DNA from: Betaproteobacteria bacterium
GTDB lineage: Bacteria; Pseudomonadota; Gammaproteobacteria; Burkholderiales; Burkholderiaceae
Direction: 5' to 3'
Assembly: GCA_013205155.1 (NCBI GenBank)
Contig: JABMMT010000023.1
Location: 1 to 5,659 of the forward strand
DNA: 5,659 bases
The translations under genes were made by a program, and so were the position numbers. Shown here in pieces: positions 1 through 5,659 of the stretch; position 1 is the stretch's first letter, and each line of letters starts with the position of its first letter. The notes beneath the pieces are model-generated. The model was not told the DNA's origin. It did not search any database and was given only the letters and a program-made list of their open reading frames with translations.

Positions 1-67
1 ACACCGGAAAGTGCTTAGGACTAAACATTGGAATCGGTTGCTTTGGAAGGTCTTGTGGTGCGTTCAT
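1..67 (-). CDS. iscS: Cysteine desulfurase IscS, N-terminal fragment (runs off the left edge)
   Basis: Only the first 22 codons are in the window (MNAPQDLPKQPIPMFSPKHF, then PV). IscS is the PLP-dependent desulfurase that takes sulfur from L-cysteine and passes it as a persulfide to the scaffold IscU for Fe-S cluster assembly in the cytoplasm. The call rests on position (27 bp downstream of iscR on the same strand, the standard iscR-iscS order) and on the proline-rich leader ending in HFPV, which resembles betaproteobacterial IscS just before the conserved YxDYSATTP segment; that segment itself lies outside the window. The ATG at 65-67 has only a weak purine stretch (AAGAA) upstream. A second Met at codon 14 (MFSPK) could be an alternative start. 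It is probably cotranscribed with iscR and therefore under IscR control. Confidence 0.8.
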   Translation of the reverse strand, partial: MNAPQDLPKQPIPMFSPKHFPV

Positions 68-94
68 GATTTTCTTATAAATAAATTAATTCTG

Positions 95-664
95 TTAACT
101 GTGGCGCGCCAAATTAAATACAGAATTGATTAAAGGGGCTTTGGGTGCAACTTCTTTCTTAGCTGTAACTGCTGGGGCTGTTTTTGTACTCTTGGCAGAT
201 TCAAGTTTCATTTTCTTTTGCCGCATATCTTGTATTACGATTCCGCGACCTTCTTGTTGAAGAACGAGATCGCGTAAGGTAACAGAGCTTAAATACTCCA
301 CCATCTTGGAATTGAGATTGCTCCATAGATCATGCGTCATACAGCGGCCGTGATTTTCCTCATCGCTGTGACAATTTACCTTACCGCCACATTGCGTAGC
401 ATCCAATGGCTCATCAACCGCCACGATAATGTCAGCGACACTAATTTCAGTAGATTGACGAGCAAGGGTATACCCACCGCCAGGTCCACGGGTACTTTCT
501 ACGATATTGAAACGGCGTAGCTTTCCAAATAATTGCTCGAGATAGGATAGGGATATCTTCTGCCTTTGGCTGATACCAGCCAAAGTGACAGGACCATGCG
601 TTTCACGCAGGGCTAAATCGATCATTGCGGTTACTGCAAAACGGCCTTTAGTTGTAAGTCTCAT
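95..664 (-). CDS. iscR: Fe-S cluster-sensing Rrf2-family regulator IscR
   Basis: A 189-aa cytoplasmic transcription factor that senses [2Fe-2S] status and, in the well-studied E. coli system, represses its own isc operon when holo. Seen here: MRLTTKGRFAVTAMIDLAL start, the winged-helix DNA-binding domain (about residues 1-70, recognition-helix region SLSYLEQLFGKLRR, with Glu at 43 as in E. coli), RGPGGGYTLAR wing (59-69), and ligand residues C92, C98, C108 and H111 in the conserved context CMTHDLW. The second-to-third Cys spacing is longer than in E. coli (x9 versus x5). Residues after about 145 form a Lys/Ala-rich tail that makes it 27 residues longer than E. coli IscR (162). The start is well supported: AAGGTG at 669-674 sits 4 bases upstream of the ATG. 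It lies 136 bp after uvrB and 27 bp before iscS. Two IscR-box-like sites upstream suggest autoregulation. Confidence 0.96.
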   Translation of the reverse strand: MRLTTKGRFAVTAMIDLALRETHGPVTLAGISQRQKISLSYLEQLFGKLRRFNIVESTRGPGGGYTLARQSTEISVADIIVAVDEPLDATQCGGKVNCHSDEENHGRCMTHDLWSNLNSKMVEYLSSVTLRDLVLQQEGRGIVIQDMRQKKMKLESAKSTKTAPAVTAKKEVAPKAPLINSVFNLARHS

Positions 665-714
665 ATGTCACCTTGGTAATGGATTGTTATGGACAGCACA
701 CAGTCGAGCAGGTA

Positions 715-739
715 ATACCCGACCATTCCACTCAACTTT
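715..739. promoter_or_regulatory. IscR type-1-like operator, gene-proximal
   Basis: This 25-bp imperfect palindrome has left half ATACCCGACC, centre ATTCC and right half ACTCAACTTT. I count 21 of 25 matches to the E. coli IscR type 1 consensus (ATASYYGACT-RWWWY-AGTCRRSTAT), with mismatches at positions 10, 14, 17 and 24. It lies 51 bp upstream of the iscR start codon. An extended -10-like element for iscR (TGGTAAAGT on the minus strand, 743 down to 735) overlaps one edge, so binding here would be expected to repress. The promoter itself is not clear: no good -35 sits at the right spacing. Confidence 0.65.
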
Positions 740-744
740 ACCAT

Positions 745-769
745 ATACCCTACTAATCTGCTCAGGAAT
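745..769. promoter_or_regulatory. IscR type-1-like operator, gene-distal
   Basis: This second 25-bp site has left half ATACCCTACT, centre AATCT and right half GCTCAGGAAT. It matches the E. coli type 1 consensus at 20 of 25 positions and the proximal site at 16 of 25. Both sites start with ATACCC, and the starts are exactly 30 bp apart, close to three helical turns, so two dimers could bind the same DNA face. Both share C instead of G at position 17 (xCTCA), which suggests a lineage-specific form of the motif. A tandem pair upstream of iscR parallels the two-site E. coli iscR promoter. Confidence 0.55.
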
Positions 770-800
770 TAACCTAAGGTTTGAAGGGGAATCCAAAGGC

Positions 801-2978
801 TTAACCGAGGAAGTCTCTTGATCTAGCGCCAAAGGCCATTTCTTTGACCTTAGTAAGCCGGTCCCGGGTGCTTGCGGCCTTTTCAAACTCTAAATTCTTG
901 GCTTCTGCATTCATTTGCTTCTCAAGTCGCTTGATTTCAGTTGCCAGATCCTTTTCACCCATATCCTCATAGCGGGCCCGTTCCTGCTCCACCTGCATCT
1001 CGTGGCGCTTCTCTTTGACGTCATAGACCCCATCAATAATGTCCTTGATCCGCTTTTGCACCCCTTTAGGCTCAATTCCATGCAATTTATTGAAGGCAAT
1101 TTGCTTCGTTCTGCGCCTCTCGGTCTCTCCCATTGCCCTACGCATAGAGTCTGTAATCTTGTCTGCATAGAGAATTGCCTTACCGCGTACATTTCGGGCA
1201 GCACGCCCAATTGTCTGAATCAGGCTTCGTTCAGATCTCAAAAAGCCCTCTTTATCGGCGTCCAAAATGGCTACTAAAGAAACCTCGGGAATATCTAAGC
1301 CTTCGCGCAGCAAGTTAATACCCACCAGCACGTCGAAGACCCCTAAACGTAAGTCACGTAAAATTTCTACTCGCTCAACCGTATCAATATCAGAGTGCAC
1401 ATAACGAACCTTCGCTCCATTGTCGGAAAGATAATCTGTTAGCTGTTCGGCCATTCTCTTCGTTAACACGGTCACTAATACACGCTCGCCTACCTTAACT
1501 CGCTCATGAATCTGACTTAACAAATCATCAACTTGTGTGCTTGCTGGTAATACTTCAATATCAGGATCAACTAAACCTGTTGGTCTAGCTACCTGCTCCA
1601 CTACTTGTCCTTGATGAGTACTTTCATAATCAGCAGGTGTCGCAGAAACAAAAATAGTTTGGCGCATCTTGGTTTCAAATTCGGTAAATTTGAGTGGCCG
1701 GTTATCCATTGCTGAAGGCAAACGGAACCCAAACTCTACCAAAGTATGTTTACGAGATTTATCGCCGTTATACATTGCATTGAGCTGGCCAATTAAGACA
1801 TGACTCTCATCTAAAAACATCAACGCATCATTTGGAAGGTAGTCCACTAAGGTCGGCGGGGCCTCGCCTGGCGCAGCGCCAGAGAGGTGTCGTGAGTAGT
1901 TTTCAATCCCCTTACAGAAACCCAACTCGTTGAGCATCTCTAAATCAAAACGAGTGCGCTGTTCGAGACGCTGAGCCTCTACGAGCTTGCCATCTTTAAC
2001 AAACTCATCTAGACGAGTGCGCAACTCCTCTTTGATTGTTTCAATTGCCTTGAGCACCGTTTCTCGTGGAGTGACATAGTGCGAACTAGGATAGACGGTA
2101 AAGCGAGGAATCTTTTGTCGAATTTTTCCTGTCAGTGGATCAAAAAATTGCAGGCTCTCAACCACATCATCAAATAATTCAACCCGTACGGCCAACTCAT
2201 TATGCTCAGCCGGGAAAATATCGATGGTGTCGCCACGTACTCGAAATACCCCACGCTTGAAATCAGTTTCGTTACGGTCATATTGCATGGCGATGAGTCG
2301 CATCAAGATGTCGCGCTGACTCATCTTGTCACCTGGTCGCAATGTCATCACCATGCTGTGATAGTCGCCAGGATTACCAATGCCGTAGATTGCCGATACA
2401 GTTGCTACGATGATGACATCGCGACGCTCCAGCAAACTCTTCGTTGCTGATAAACGCATCTGTTCAATGTGCTCATTAATGGAAGAATCTTTTTCTATAA
2501 ATAAGTCACGCTGCGGAACATAAGCTTCTGGTTGGTAATAGTCGTAATAGCTCACGAAATATTCCACTGCATTTTTGGGAAAAAACTCCCGAAATTCGCT
2601 ATATAACTGGGCCGCCAAAGTCTTATTCGGGGCAAAAATGATGGCTGGTCGGCCCGTTCTGGCAATCACATTAGCCATAGTGAAGGTTTTGCCTGACCCA
2701 GTCACTCCTAAAAGTGTTTGAAAGGTTAATCCATCGTCAATCCCCTCAACCAGTGCCTCAATGGCTTGTGGCTGATCGCCTGCTGGGGAGAATGGCTGAT
2801 AAAGCTGGTAAGGCGAGCTCGGGAAAGTCACAAATTTAGCTGGATCTAAGTCATGGCCAGCCTCCCCTAGAGGGTCAGCCTCTGGGGGTTTTTTAGCAAG
2901 CTCAACTTCGGAATTTGGAGCAGTTTTAGGTAACTTAGAAGGCATCTCGGATATCATTTCATCTGTGAGTTTCTTCAC
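801..2978 (-). CDS. uvrB: UvrABC excision nuclease subunit B
   Basis: UvrB is loaded by UvrA onto damaged DNA, verifies the lesion with its ATP-dependent helicase-like core and recruits UvrC for dual incision. With GTG at 2978 as start it has 725 residues (E. coli 673). Seen: Walker A GVTGSGKT (91-98), the beta-hairpin YYDYYQPEAYVP (144-155) that threads between DNA strands, DEAD-like motif DESH (390-393), motif III SAT (445-447), NLLREGLDIPE (555-565), QTIGRAARN (588-596) and the C-terminal UVR domain (about 677-712) that contacts UvrC. All core motifs are intact. The first 48 residues are a Pro/Glu/Lys-rich extension outside the conserved core. The start is uncertain: GTG at 2978 has no Shine-Dalgarno, and ATG at 2957 or 2945 (MPSKLPK) is as likely. 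Divergent from the aminotransferase gene. No terminator is evident between its stop and iscR. Confidence 0.97.
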   Translation of the reverse strand: MKKLTDEMISEMPSKLPKTAPNSEVELAKKPPEADPLGEAGHDLDPAKFVTFPSSPYQLYQPFSPAGDQPQAIEALVEGIDDGLTFQTLLGVTGSGKTFTMANVIARTGRPAIIFAPNKTLAAQLYSEFREFFPKNAVEYFVSYYDYYQPEAYVPQRDLFIEKDSSINEHIEQMRLSATKSLLERRDVIIVATVSAIYGIGNPGDYHSMVMTLRPGDKMSQRDILMRLIAMQYDRNETDFKRGVFRVRGDTIDIFPAEHNELAVRVELFDDVVESLQFFDPLTGKIRQKIPRFTVYPSSHYVTPRETVLKAIETIKEELRTRLDEFVKDGKLVEAQRLEQRTRFDLEMLNELGFCKGIENYSRHLSGAAPGEAPPTLVDYLPNDALMFLDESHVLIGQLNAMYNGDKSRKHTLVEFGFRLPSAMDNRPLKFTEFETKMRQTIFVSATPADYESTHQGQVVEQVARPTGLVDPDIEVLPASTQVDDLLSQIHERVKVGERVLVTVLTKRMAEQLTDYLSDNGAKVRYVHSDIDTVERVEILRDLRLGVFDVLVGINLLREGLDIPEVSLVAILDADKEGFLRSERSLIQTIGRAARNVRGKAILYADKITDSMRRAMGETERRRTKQIAFNKLHGIEPKGVQKRIKDIIDGVYDVKEKRHEMQVEQERARYEDMGEKDLATEIKRLEKQMNAEAKNLEFEKAASTRDRLTKVKEMAFGARSRDFLG
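2864..2894 (+). terminator. Intrinsic-terminator-like hairpin inside uvrB, antisense orientation
   Basis: On the + strand, 2864-2873 (CCCCTAGAGG) pairs with 2879-2888 (CCTCTGGGGG) over 10 bp, including one T-G wobble, around a 5-base loop GTCAG, and is followed directly by six Ts (2889-2894). That is the full form of a Rho-independent terminator for rightward transcription. On the minus strand no U-tract follows the hairpin, so it should not stop uvrB itself. It falls in the non-conserved N-terminal extension of uvrB (codons 28-39). No + strand gene precedes it, so its natural target would be antisense RNA across uvrB; it would also shield the downstream divergent promoter. The structure is directly visible; the function is inferred. 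Confidence 0.5.
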
Positions 2979-2980
2979 AG
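2963..2980. promoter_or_regulatory. Perfect CTGTGA-N6-TCACAG palindrome (CRP-type site shape)
   Basis: The half-sites CTGTGA (2963-2968) and TCACAG (2975-2980) are perfect inverted repeats around a 6-base spacer. The inner TGTGA-N6-TCACA is exactly the core recognition pattern of CRP/Vfr-type cAMP receptor proteins. It covers the GTG annotated as uvrB start (2976-2978) and faces the divergent promoter region. In uvrB mRNA the same bases could fold into a 6-bp stem with a 6-base loop that holds the GTG. Whether a CRP-like protein binds here is unknown. Confidence 0.4.
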
Positions 2981-3014
2981 CGAATTTTGTACAAACAATG
3001 ATTTTGCCGTTTTT

Positions 3015-3044
3015 ATTTGAAAATAGTTCATTCTTGTTTCAAAA
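3015..3044. promoter_or_regulatory. Candidate overlapping bidirectional promoter for uvrB and the aminotransferase gene
   Basis: Inverted repeats TTTGAAA (3016-3022) and TTTCAAA (3037-3043) are separated by 14 bases. Each contains a TTGAAA that resembles a -35 element on its own strand. For leftward transcription, TTGAAA (3042-3037) is followed after 16 bases by TCAAAT (3020-3015, 4 of 6 to TATAAT). For rightward transcription, TTGAAA (3017-3022) is followed after 16 bases by the weaker TCAAAA (3039-3044). This is the best promoter candidate I found in the 128-bp divergent gap, but the -10 elements are poor. Confidence 0.3.
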
Positions 3045-3085
3045 CTAGATAACTAATCTGAAATTAACATCAATTACAACTTCAA

Positions 3086-3106
3086 TAACCTCCTACCTCC
3101 CTACAA
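3086..3106 (+). other. Aminotransferase leader: no Shine-Dalgarno, anti-SD-like pyrimidine tract
   Basis: Directly before the ATG at 3107 lie an in-frame stop TAA (3086-3088) and two CCTCC copies (3089-3093 and 3096-3100). No purine-rich ribosome binding site exists. The bases ACCTCCT (3088-3094) equal the anti-Shine-Dalgarno core of 16S rRNA rather than its complement. The upstream stop and the lack of another Met until codon 164 fix the start codon, so translation probably does not begin by SD pairing. Confidence 0.6.
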
Positions 3107-4306
3107 ATGACCCTGTTTTCCTCTGTTCAATTAGCCCCTAAAGATCCAATTTTTGGCCTCACAGAAGCCTATGTTGCCGACCAGCGCCCTGATAAAGTGA
3201 ACTTAGGCGTTGGAGTGTATTACACCAATGAAGGTAAAGTTCCGCTTTTGAAGGCAGTCATTCAGGCGGAAGAAGCTCATGTTGCAAAACATTCGCCCCG
3301 AAGCTACATTCCCATAGAGGGTCCGAACCCCTATAACAGTGCAGTCCAAAATCTATTGTTTGGCGCTGACTCAGCCCTCATTAAAGATGGTCGCGTAGTG
3401 ACTGCTGAGTGTCTAGGTGGCACAGGGGCTTTGCGGGTAGGCGCTGACTTTATTAAACGCCTTAATTTCAATGCACCTTGCGCCATCAGCAATCCAACTT
3501 GGGAAAATCACCGAGGCATTTTTGAGTCTGCTGGTTTTGAAGTCATTGAGTACAGCTATTTTGATGGCCAAACCCGCGGTGTTGATTTTGCTGGCATGGT
3601 GAAATCCTTGGAGTCTTTCCAAAAGAACACTACAGTCTTGTTGCATGCTTGCTGCCACAACCCGACTGGTGCAGATACTACCGAGGCACAATGGCATCAG
3701 GTGATTGATATTTGCAAAACTAAGAGCTTAATTCCCTTCTTGGATATTGCTTACCAAGGTTTTGCAGTAGGAATTGAACAAGATGGCATCGCAGTGCGTC
3801 TTTTTGCAGAATCTGGCATGTCTTTCTTTGTTTCTAGCTCATTCTCTAAATCATTTTCGCTATATGGTGAGCGGGTAGGCGCTTTGTCGATCGTGACGCA
3901 AAGTAAAGATGAATCTACTCGTGTCATGTCTCAATTAAAACGCATCATTCGTACAAATTATTCCAATCCACCAACCCATGGTGGAGCAATTGTGGCTGCA
4001 ATTTTAAATACACCAGAGCTACGTACCCTCTGGGAAGATGAGCTCTCGCAGATGCGTGATCGCATTAAGGCAATGCGTCATGGTCTAGTTGAAAAATTAG
4101 CCGCTGCTGGAGTGAAACAAGATTTTGCTTTTATTGAACAGCAGCGTGGCATGTTTTCATACTCAGGCTTAACAGCTGAGCAAGTAGAACGCTTACAGAA
4201 AGAGGATGGTATTTATGCCCTTTCCACTGGACGCATTTGTGTTGCGGCACTTAATACCAAAAATGTTGATAAGGTAGCCAAAGCAATTGCCCGCGTCTTA
4301 GCGTAA
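3107..4306 (+). CDS. tyrB: Class I aromatic/aspartate aminotransferase (TyrB/AspC family)
   Basis: A 399-aa PLP-dependent cytoplasmic transaminase (E. coli TyrB 397, AspC 396) that swaps amino groups between aromatic or dicarboxylic amino acids and 2-oxoglutarate; it serves Tyr/Phe/Asp synthesis or breakdown. Seen: NLGVGVYYTNEGKVPLL near the N terminus, W132 (PTWENH), N185 in HNPTG, D213 and Y216 (FLDIAYQGF) for the cofactor ring, Schiff-base lysine K248 in SSSFSKSFSLYGERVG with R256 at the phosphate, R282 in RTNYSNPP for side-chain carboxylates, and R376 (STGRICVA) for the alpha-carboxylate. All catalytic residues are present. The double Tyr in GVYY is more like TyrB than AspC, but sequence alone does not settle substrate preference. 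It ends in tandem TAA TAA, 31 bp before phaZ. Its leader lacks a Shine-Dalgarno sequence. Confidence 0.85.
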   Translation: MTLFSSVQLAPKDPIFGLTEAYVADQRPDKVNLGVGVYYTNEGKVPLLKAVIQAEEAHVAKHSPRSYIPIEGPNPYNSAVQNLLFGADSALIKDGRVVTAECLGGTGALRVGADFIKRLNFNAPCAISNPTWENHRGIFESAGFEVIEYSYFDGQTRGVDFAGMVKSLESFQKNTTVLLHACCHNPTGADTTEAQWHQVIDICKTKSLIPFLDIAYQGFAVGIEQDGIAVRLFAESGMSFFVSSSFSKSFSLYGERVGALSIVTQSKDESTRVMSQLKRIIRTNYSNPPTHGGAIVAAILNTPELRTLWEDELSQMRDRIKAMRHGLVEKLAAAGVKQDFAFIEQQRGMFSYSGLTAEQVERLQKEDGIYALSTGRICVAALNTKNVDKVAKAIARVLA

Positions 4307-4337
4307 TAAGCGAATATACTGAATTATCGGAGACGTC

Positions 4338-5615
4338 ATGCTATATCAGTTACACGAATTTCAAAAAGCTTTACTTCAACCCGTGAGTTCATGGGCACGA
4401 GCTGCCTCTGAAGCATTTATTAATGCATCAAATCCTGCCTCAATGGTTCCTGGCTCTCAGCGTTTAGCAGCAAGCTATGAATTACTTTATCGCCTAGGAA
4501 AAGATTATAGTAAGCCTGAATTTGGAATCCGTGCAGTTCCTGCTCATGGTCGCGAAATCGCGATTCATGAAATCACCACCTTAGCAAAACCATTCTGCAA
4601 ACTGGTTCGCTTCAAACGCTACTCTGATGATGTTGAAATTATTAAAAAATTAAAGGATGATCCGGTAGTGCTGGTAGTCGCTCCAATGTCTGGCCATCAT
4701 GCGACTTTATTACGCGATACGGTTCGCACTCTATTACAAGATCACAAGGTTTACATTACCGACTGGATTGATGCCCGTATCGTTCCAATAAAAGATGGTG
4801 AATTTAGCCTAGATGACTATGTGCATTACATCCAAGAATTTATCCGCACTATTGGTGCAAAAGATTTACATGTCATTTCTGTATGCCAACCTACTGTTCC
4901 TACTTTGGGGGCGATTTCTTTAATGGCTTCAGCTGGTGAAGCTGTTCCTGCATCCATGATTATGATGGGTGGACCGATTGATGCACGCAAGTCGCCAACT
5001 GCAGTTAATGACTTGGCAGATCAAAAATCTTATAAGTGGTTTGAAAGTCACGTCATTTATAACGTGCCTCCAAACTATCCTGGAGCTGGTCGCCGAGTCT
5101 ACCCAGGCTTTTTACAGCACACTGGCTTTCTTGCCATGAATCCACAAAACCATGTGCAATCTCACTGGGATTATTTTCAAAATCTCGTACGGGGGGATGA
5201 ACAAGATGTTGAAGCTCATATCCGCTTCTATGATGAGTACAACGCTGTACTGGATTTAGATGCTAGGTTCTATTTGGATACTATTAAGACCGTGTTCCAA
5301 GACTATGCTCTACCTAATGGCACCTGGAAAGTAGCTGGAGAATTAGTTAAACCACAAGATATTAAAAAAACTGCTCTGCTAACTATTGAAGGCGAGCTCG
5401 ATGATATCTCTGGTAGTGGTCAGACACGTGCTGCACATGCACTTTGTACCGGTATTGCAAAAGACGATAAAGATCATTATGAAGTTACTGGTGCTGGCCA
5501 CTATGGCATCTTTGCTGGACGCCGCTGGCGCGAAAAGGTTTATCCAAAAATCTCGGCTTTTATTCGCTCCCATCAGTCCAGTAAAAAACCCTCCGCACGT
5601 AATAAAGCTGCATAA
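4338..5615 (+). CDS. phaZ: Intracellular poly(3-hydroxybutyrate) depolymerase
   Basis: A 425-aa alpha/beta-hydrolase that attacks native intracellular PHB granules and releases 3-hydroxybutyrate oligomers for reuse as carbon and energy. It belongs to the Cupriavidus PhaZ1-type family (about 419 aa), which uses a cysteine nucleophile. Seen: N-terminal MLYQLHEFQKALLQP with no signal peptide, fitting a cytoplasmic granule enzyme; VLVVAPMSGHHATLLRDTV (about 111-129); nucleophile C183 in SVCQP; acid D355 in IEGELDD; and H388 in GAGHYG. As I recall, these positions coincide with the published Cys-Asp-His triad of the Cupriavidus enzyme. The last 13 residues are Lys/Ser-rich. The start is supported by GGAG at 4329-4332, 5 bases before the ATG. 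It follows the aminotransferase by 31 bp without a visible promoter, so the two are probably cotranscribed. A hairpin begins in its stop codon. Confidence 0.93.
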   Translation: MLYQLHEFQKALLQPVSSWARAASEAFINASNPASMVPGSQRLAASYELLYRLGKDYSKPEFGIRAVPAHGREIAIHEITTLAKPFCKLVRFKRYSDDVEIIKKLKDDPVVLVVAPMSGHHATLLRDTVRTLLQDHKVYITDWIDARIVPIKDGEFSLDDYVHYIQEFIRTIGAKDLHVISVCQPTVPTLGAISLMASAGEAVPASMIMMGGPIDARKSPTAVNDLADQKSYKWFESHVIYNVPPNYPGAGRRVYPGFLQHTGFLAMNPQNHVQSHWDYFQNLVRGDEQDVEAHIRFYDEYNAVLDLDARFYLDTIKTVFQDYALPNGTWKVAGELVKPQDIKKTALLTIEGELDDISGSGQTRAAHALCTGIAKDDKDHYEVTGAGHYGIFAGRRWREKVYPKISAFIRSHQSSKKPSARNKAA

Positions 5616-5645
5616 ATTAGAGGCTCTTATGAGCCTTCAATTTAT
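5612..5645 (+). terminator. Hairpin at the end of phaZ, probable transcription end
   Basis: Inner stem AGGCTC (5621-5626) and GAGCCT (5631-5636) closes a TTAT loop. The outer arms ATAAATT (5612-5618) and AATTTAT (5639-5645) are also complementary, separated from the inner stem by one mismatch and one G-T pair. The stem includes the phaZ TAA stop. The U-tract is poor: only TTTT at 5654-5657, nine bases past the stem. It may terminate weakly or act as a 3' stabilising structure. Nothing else is visible to the right edge. Confidence 0.5.
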
Positions 5646-5659
5646 AGAGAAACTTTTAA

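Noticed and set aside
774..803. Terminator after the uvrB stop codon
   Set aside because: The only symmetric element, AACCTTAGGTT, gives about a 4-bp stem with no U-tract, so it is too weak to call.
830..893. Distant AAAGGCC / GGCCTTT inverted repeat near the uvrB 3' end
   Set aside because: The arms are about 50 bases apart within coding sequence and no U-tract or second signal supports a functional structure.
2202..2450. Open frames on the opposite strands of uvrB, iscR and the aminotransferase gene (for example 332-520, 585-821, 915-1277, 2202-2450 on +; 3413-3697 and 5379-5573 on -)
   Set aside because: They overlap well-recognised genes, have no family character in translation and no supporting context; they are shadow frames.
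2573..2593. GGGA-A-tract-TCCC inverted repeat inside uvrB
   Set aside because: The stem is only about 3-4 bp, the A/T run is in the loop rather than after the stem, and the sequence codes for a conserved part of UvrB (EFFPKNAVEYF).
2963..2980. LexA/SOS box upstream of uvrB
   Set aside because: The palindrome is CTGT-N10-ACAG, two bases longer than the CTGT-N8-ACAG LexA pattern, and I found no properly spaced site elsewhere in the 2979-3106 gap. SOS control of this uvrB is not supported.
2986..2995. TTTGTACAAA perfect 10-bp palindrome in the uvrB leader
   Set aside because: It is short, AT-rich and does not match a binding motif I can name; it is likely to occur by chance in AT-rich DNA.

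Overview
The window looks like ordinary chromosomal DNA from a betaproteobacterium of the Burkholderiaceae. The proteins have the Cupriavidus/Ralstonia-type look (UvrB with an N-terminal extension, an intracellular PHB depolymerase with a cysteine nucleophile), but base composition and codon use are AT-leaning. That combination fits Polynucleobacter or a close relative. The assignment is inferred from protein character and base composition, not from a search.

Layout: the left half is transcribed leftward in the order uvrB, iscR, iscS. uvrB (801-2978) encodes the damage-recognition helicase subunit of nucleotide excision repair. iscR (95-664) encodes the Fe-S-sensing Rrf2 regulator. iscS (1-67, only the first 22 codons) encodes the cysteine desulfurase of the ISC pathway. 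Between uvrB and iscR, two 25-bp IscR type-1-like operators lie 30 bp apart, as expected for an autoregulated isc operon. No terminator is evident after uvrB, so some read-through into iscR is possible.

The right half is transcribed rightward: a class I aromatic/aspartate aminotransferase (3107-4306, tyrB-like), then an intracellular poly(3-hydroxybutyrate) depolymerase (4338-5615, phaZ) after a 31-bp gap. A hairpin that starts in the phaZ stop codon (5612-5645) closes the pair. The two genes probably share a promoter, and both products mobilise stored or amino-acid carbon.

The 128-bp divergent region (2979-3106) and the non-conserved first 48 codons of uvrB hold most of the unexplained structure. 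They contain a perfect TGTGA-N6-TCACA palindrome over the annotated GTG start of uvrB, a strong intrinsic-terminator-shaped hairpin with T6 on the + strand inside uvrB (antisense to it), a symmetric TTTGAAA/TTTCAAA repeat that could be a fully overlapping bidirectional promoter, and an aminotransferase leader with no Shine-Dalgarno but a copy of the anti-Shine-Dalgarno core. I see no mobile element, CRISPR array, tRNA, rRNA or obviously new multi-gene system; the coding content is housekeeping.
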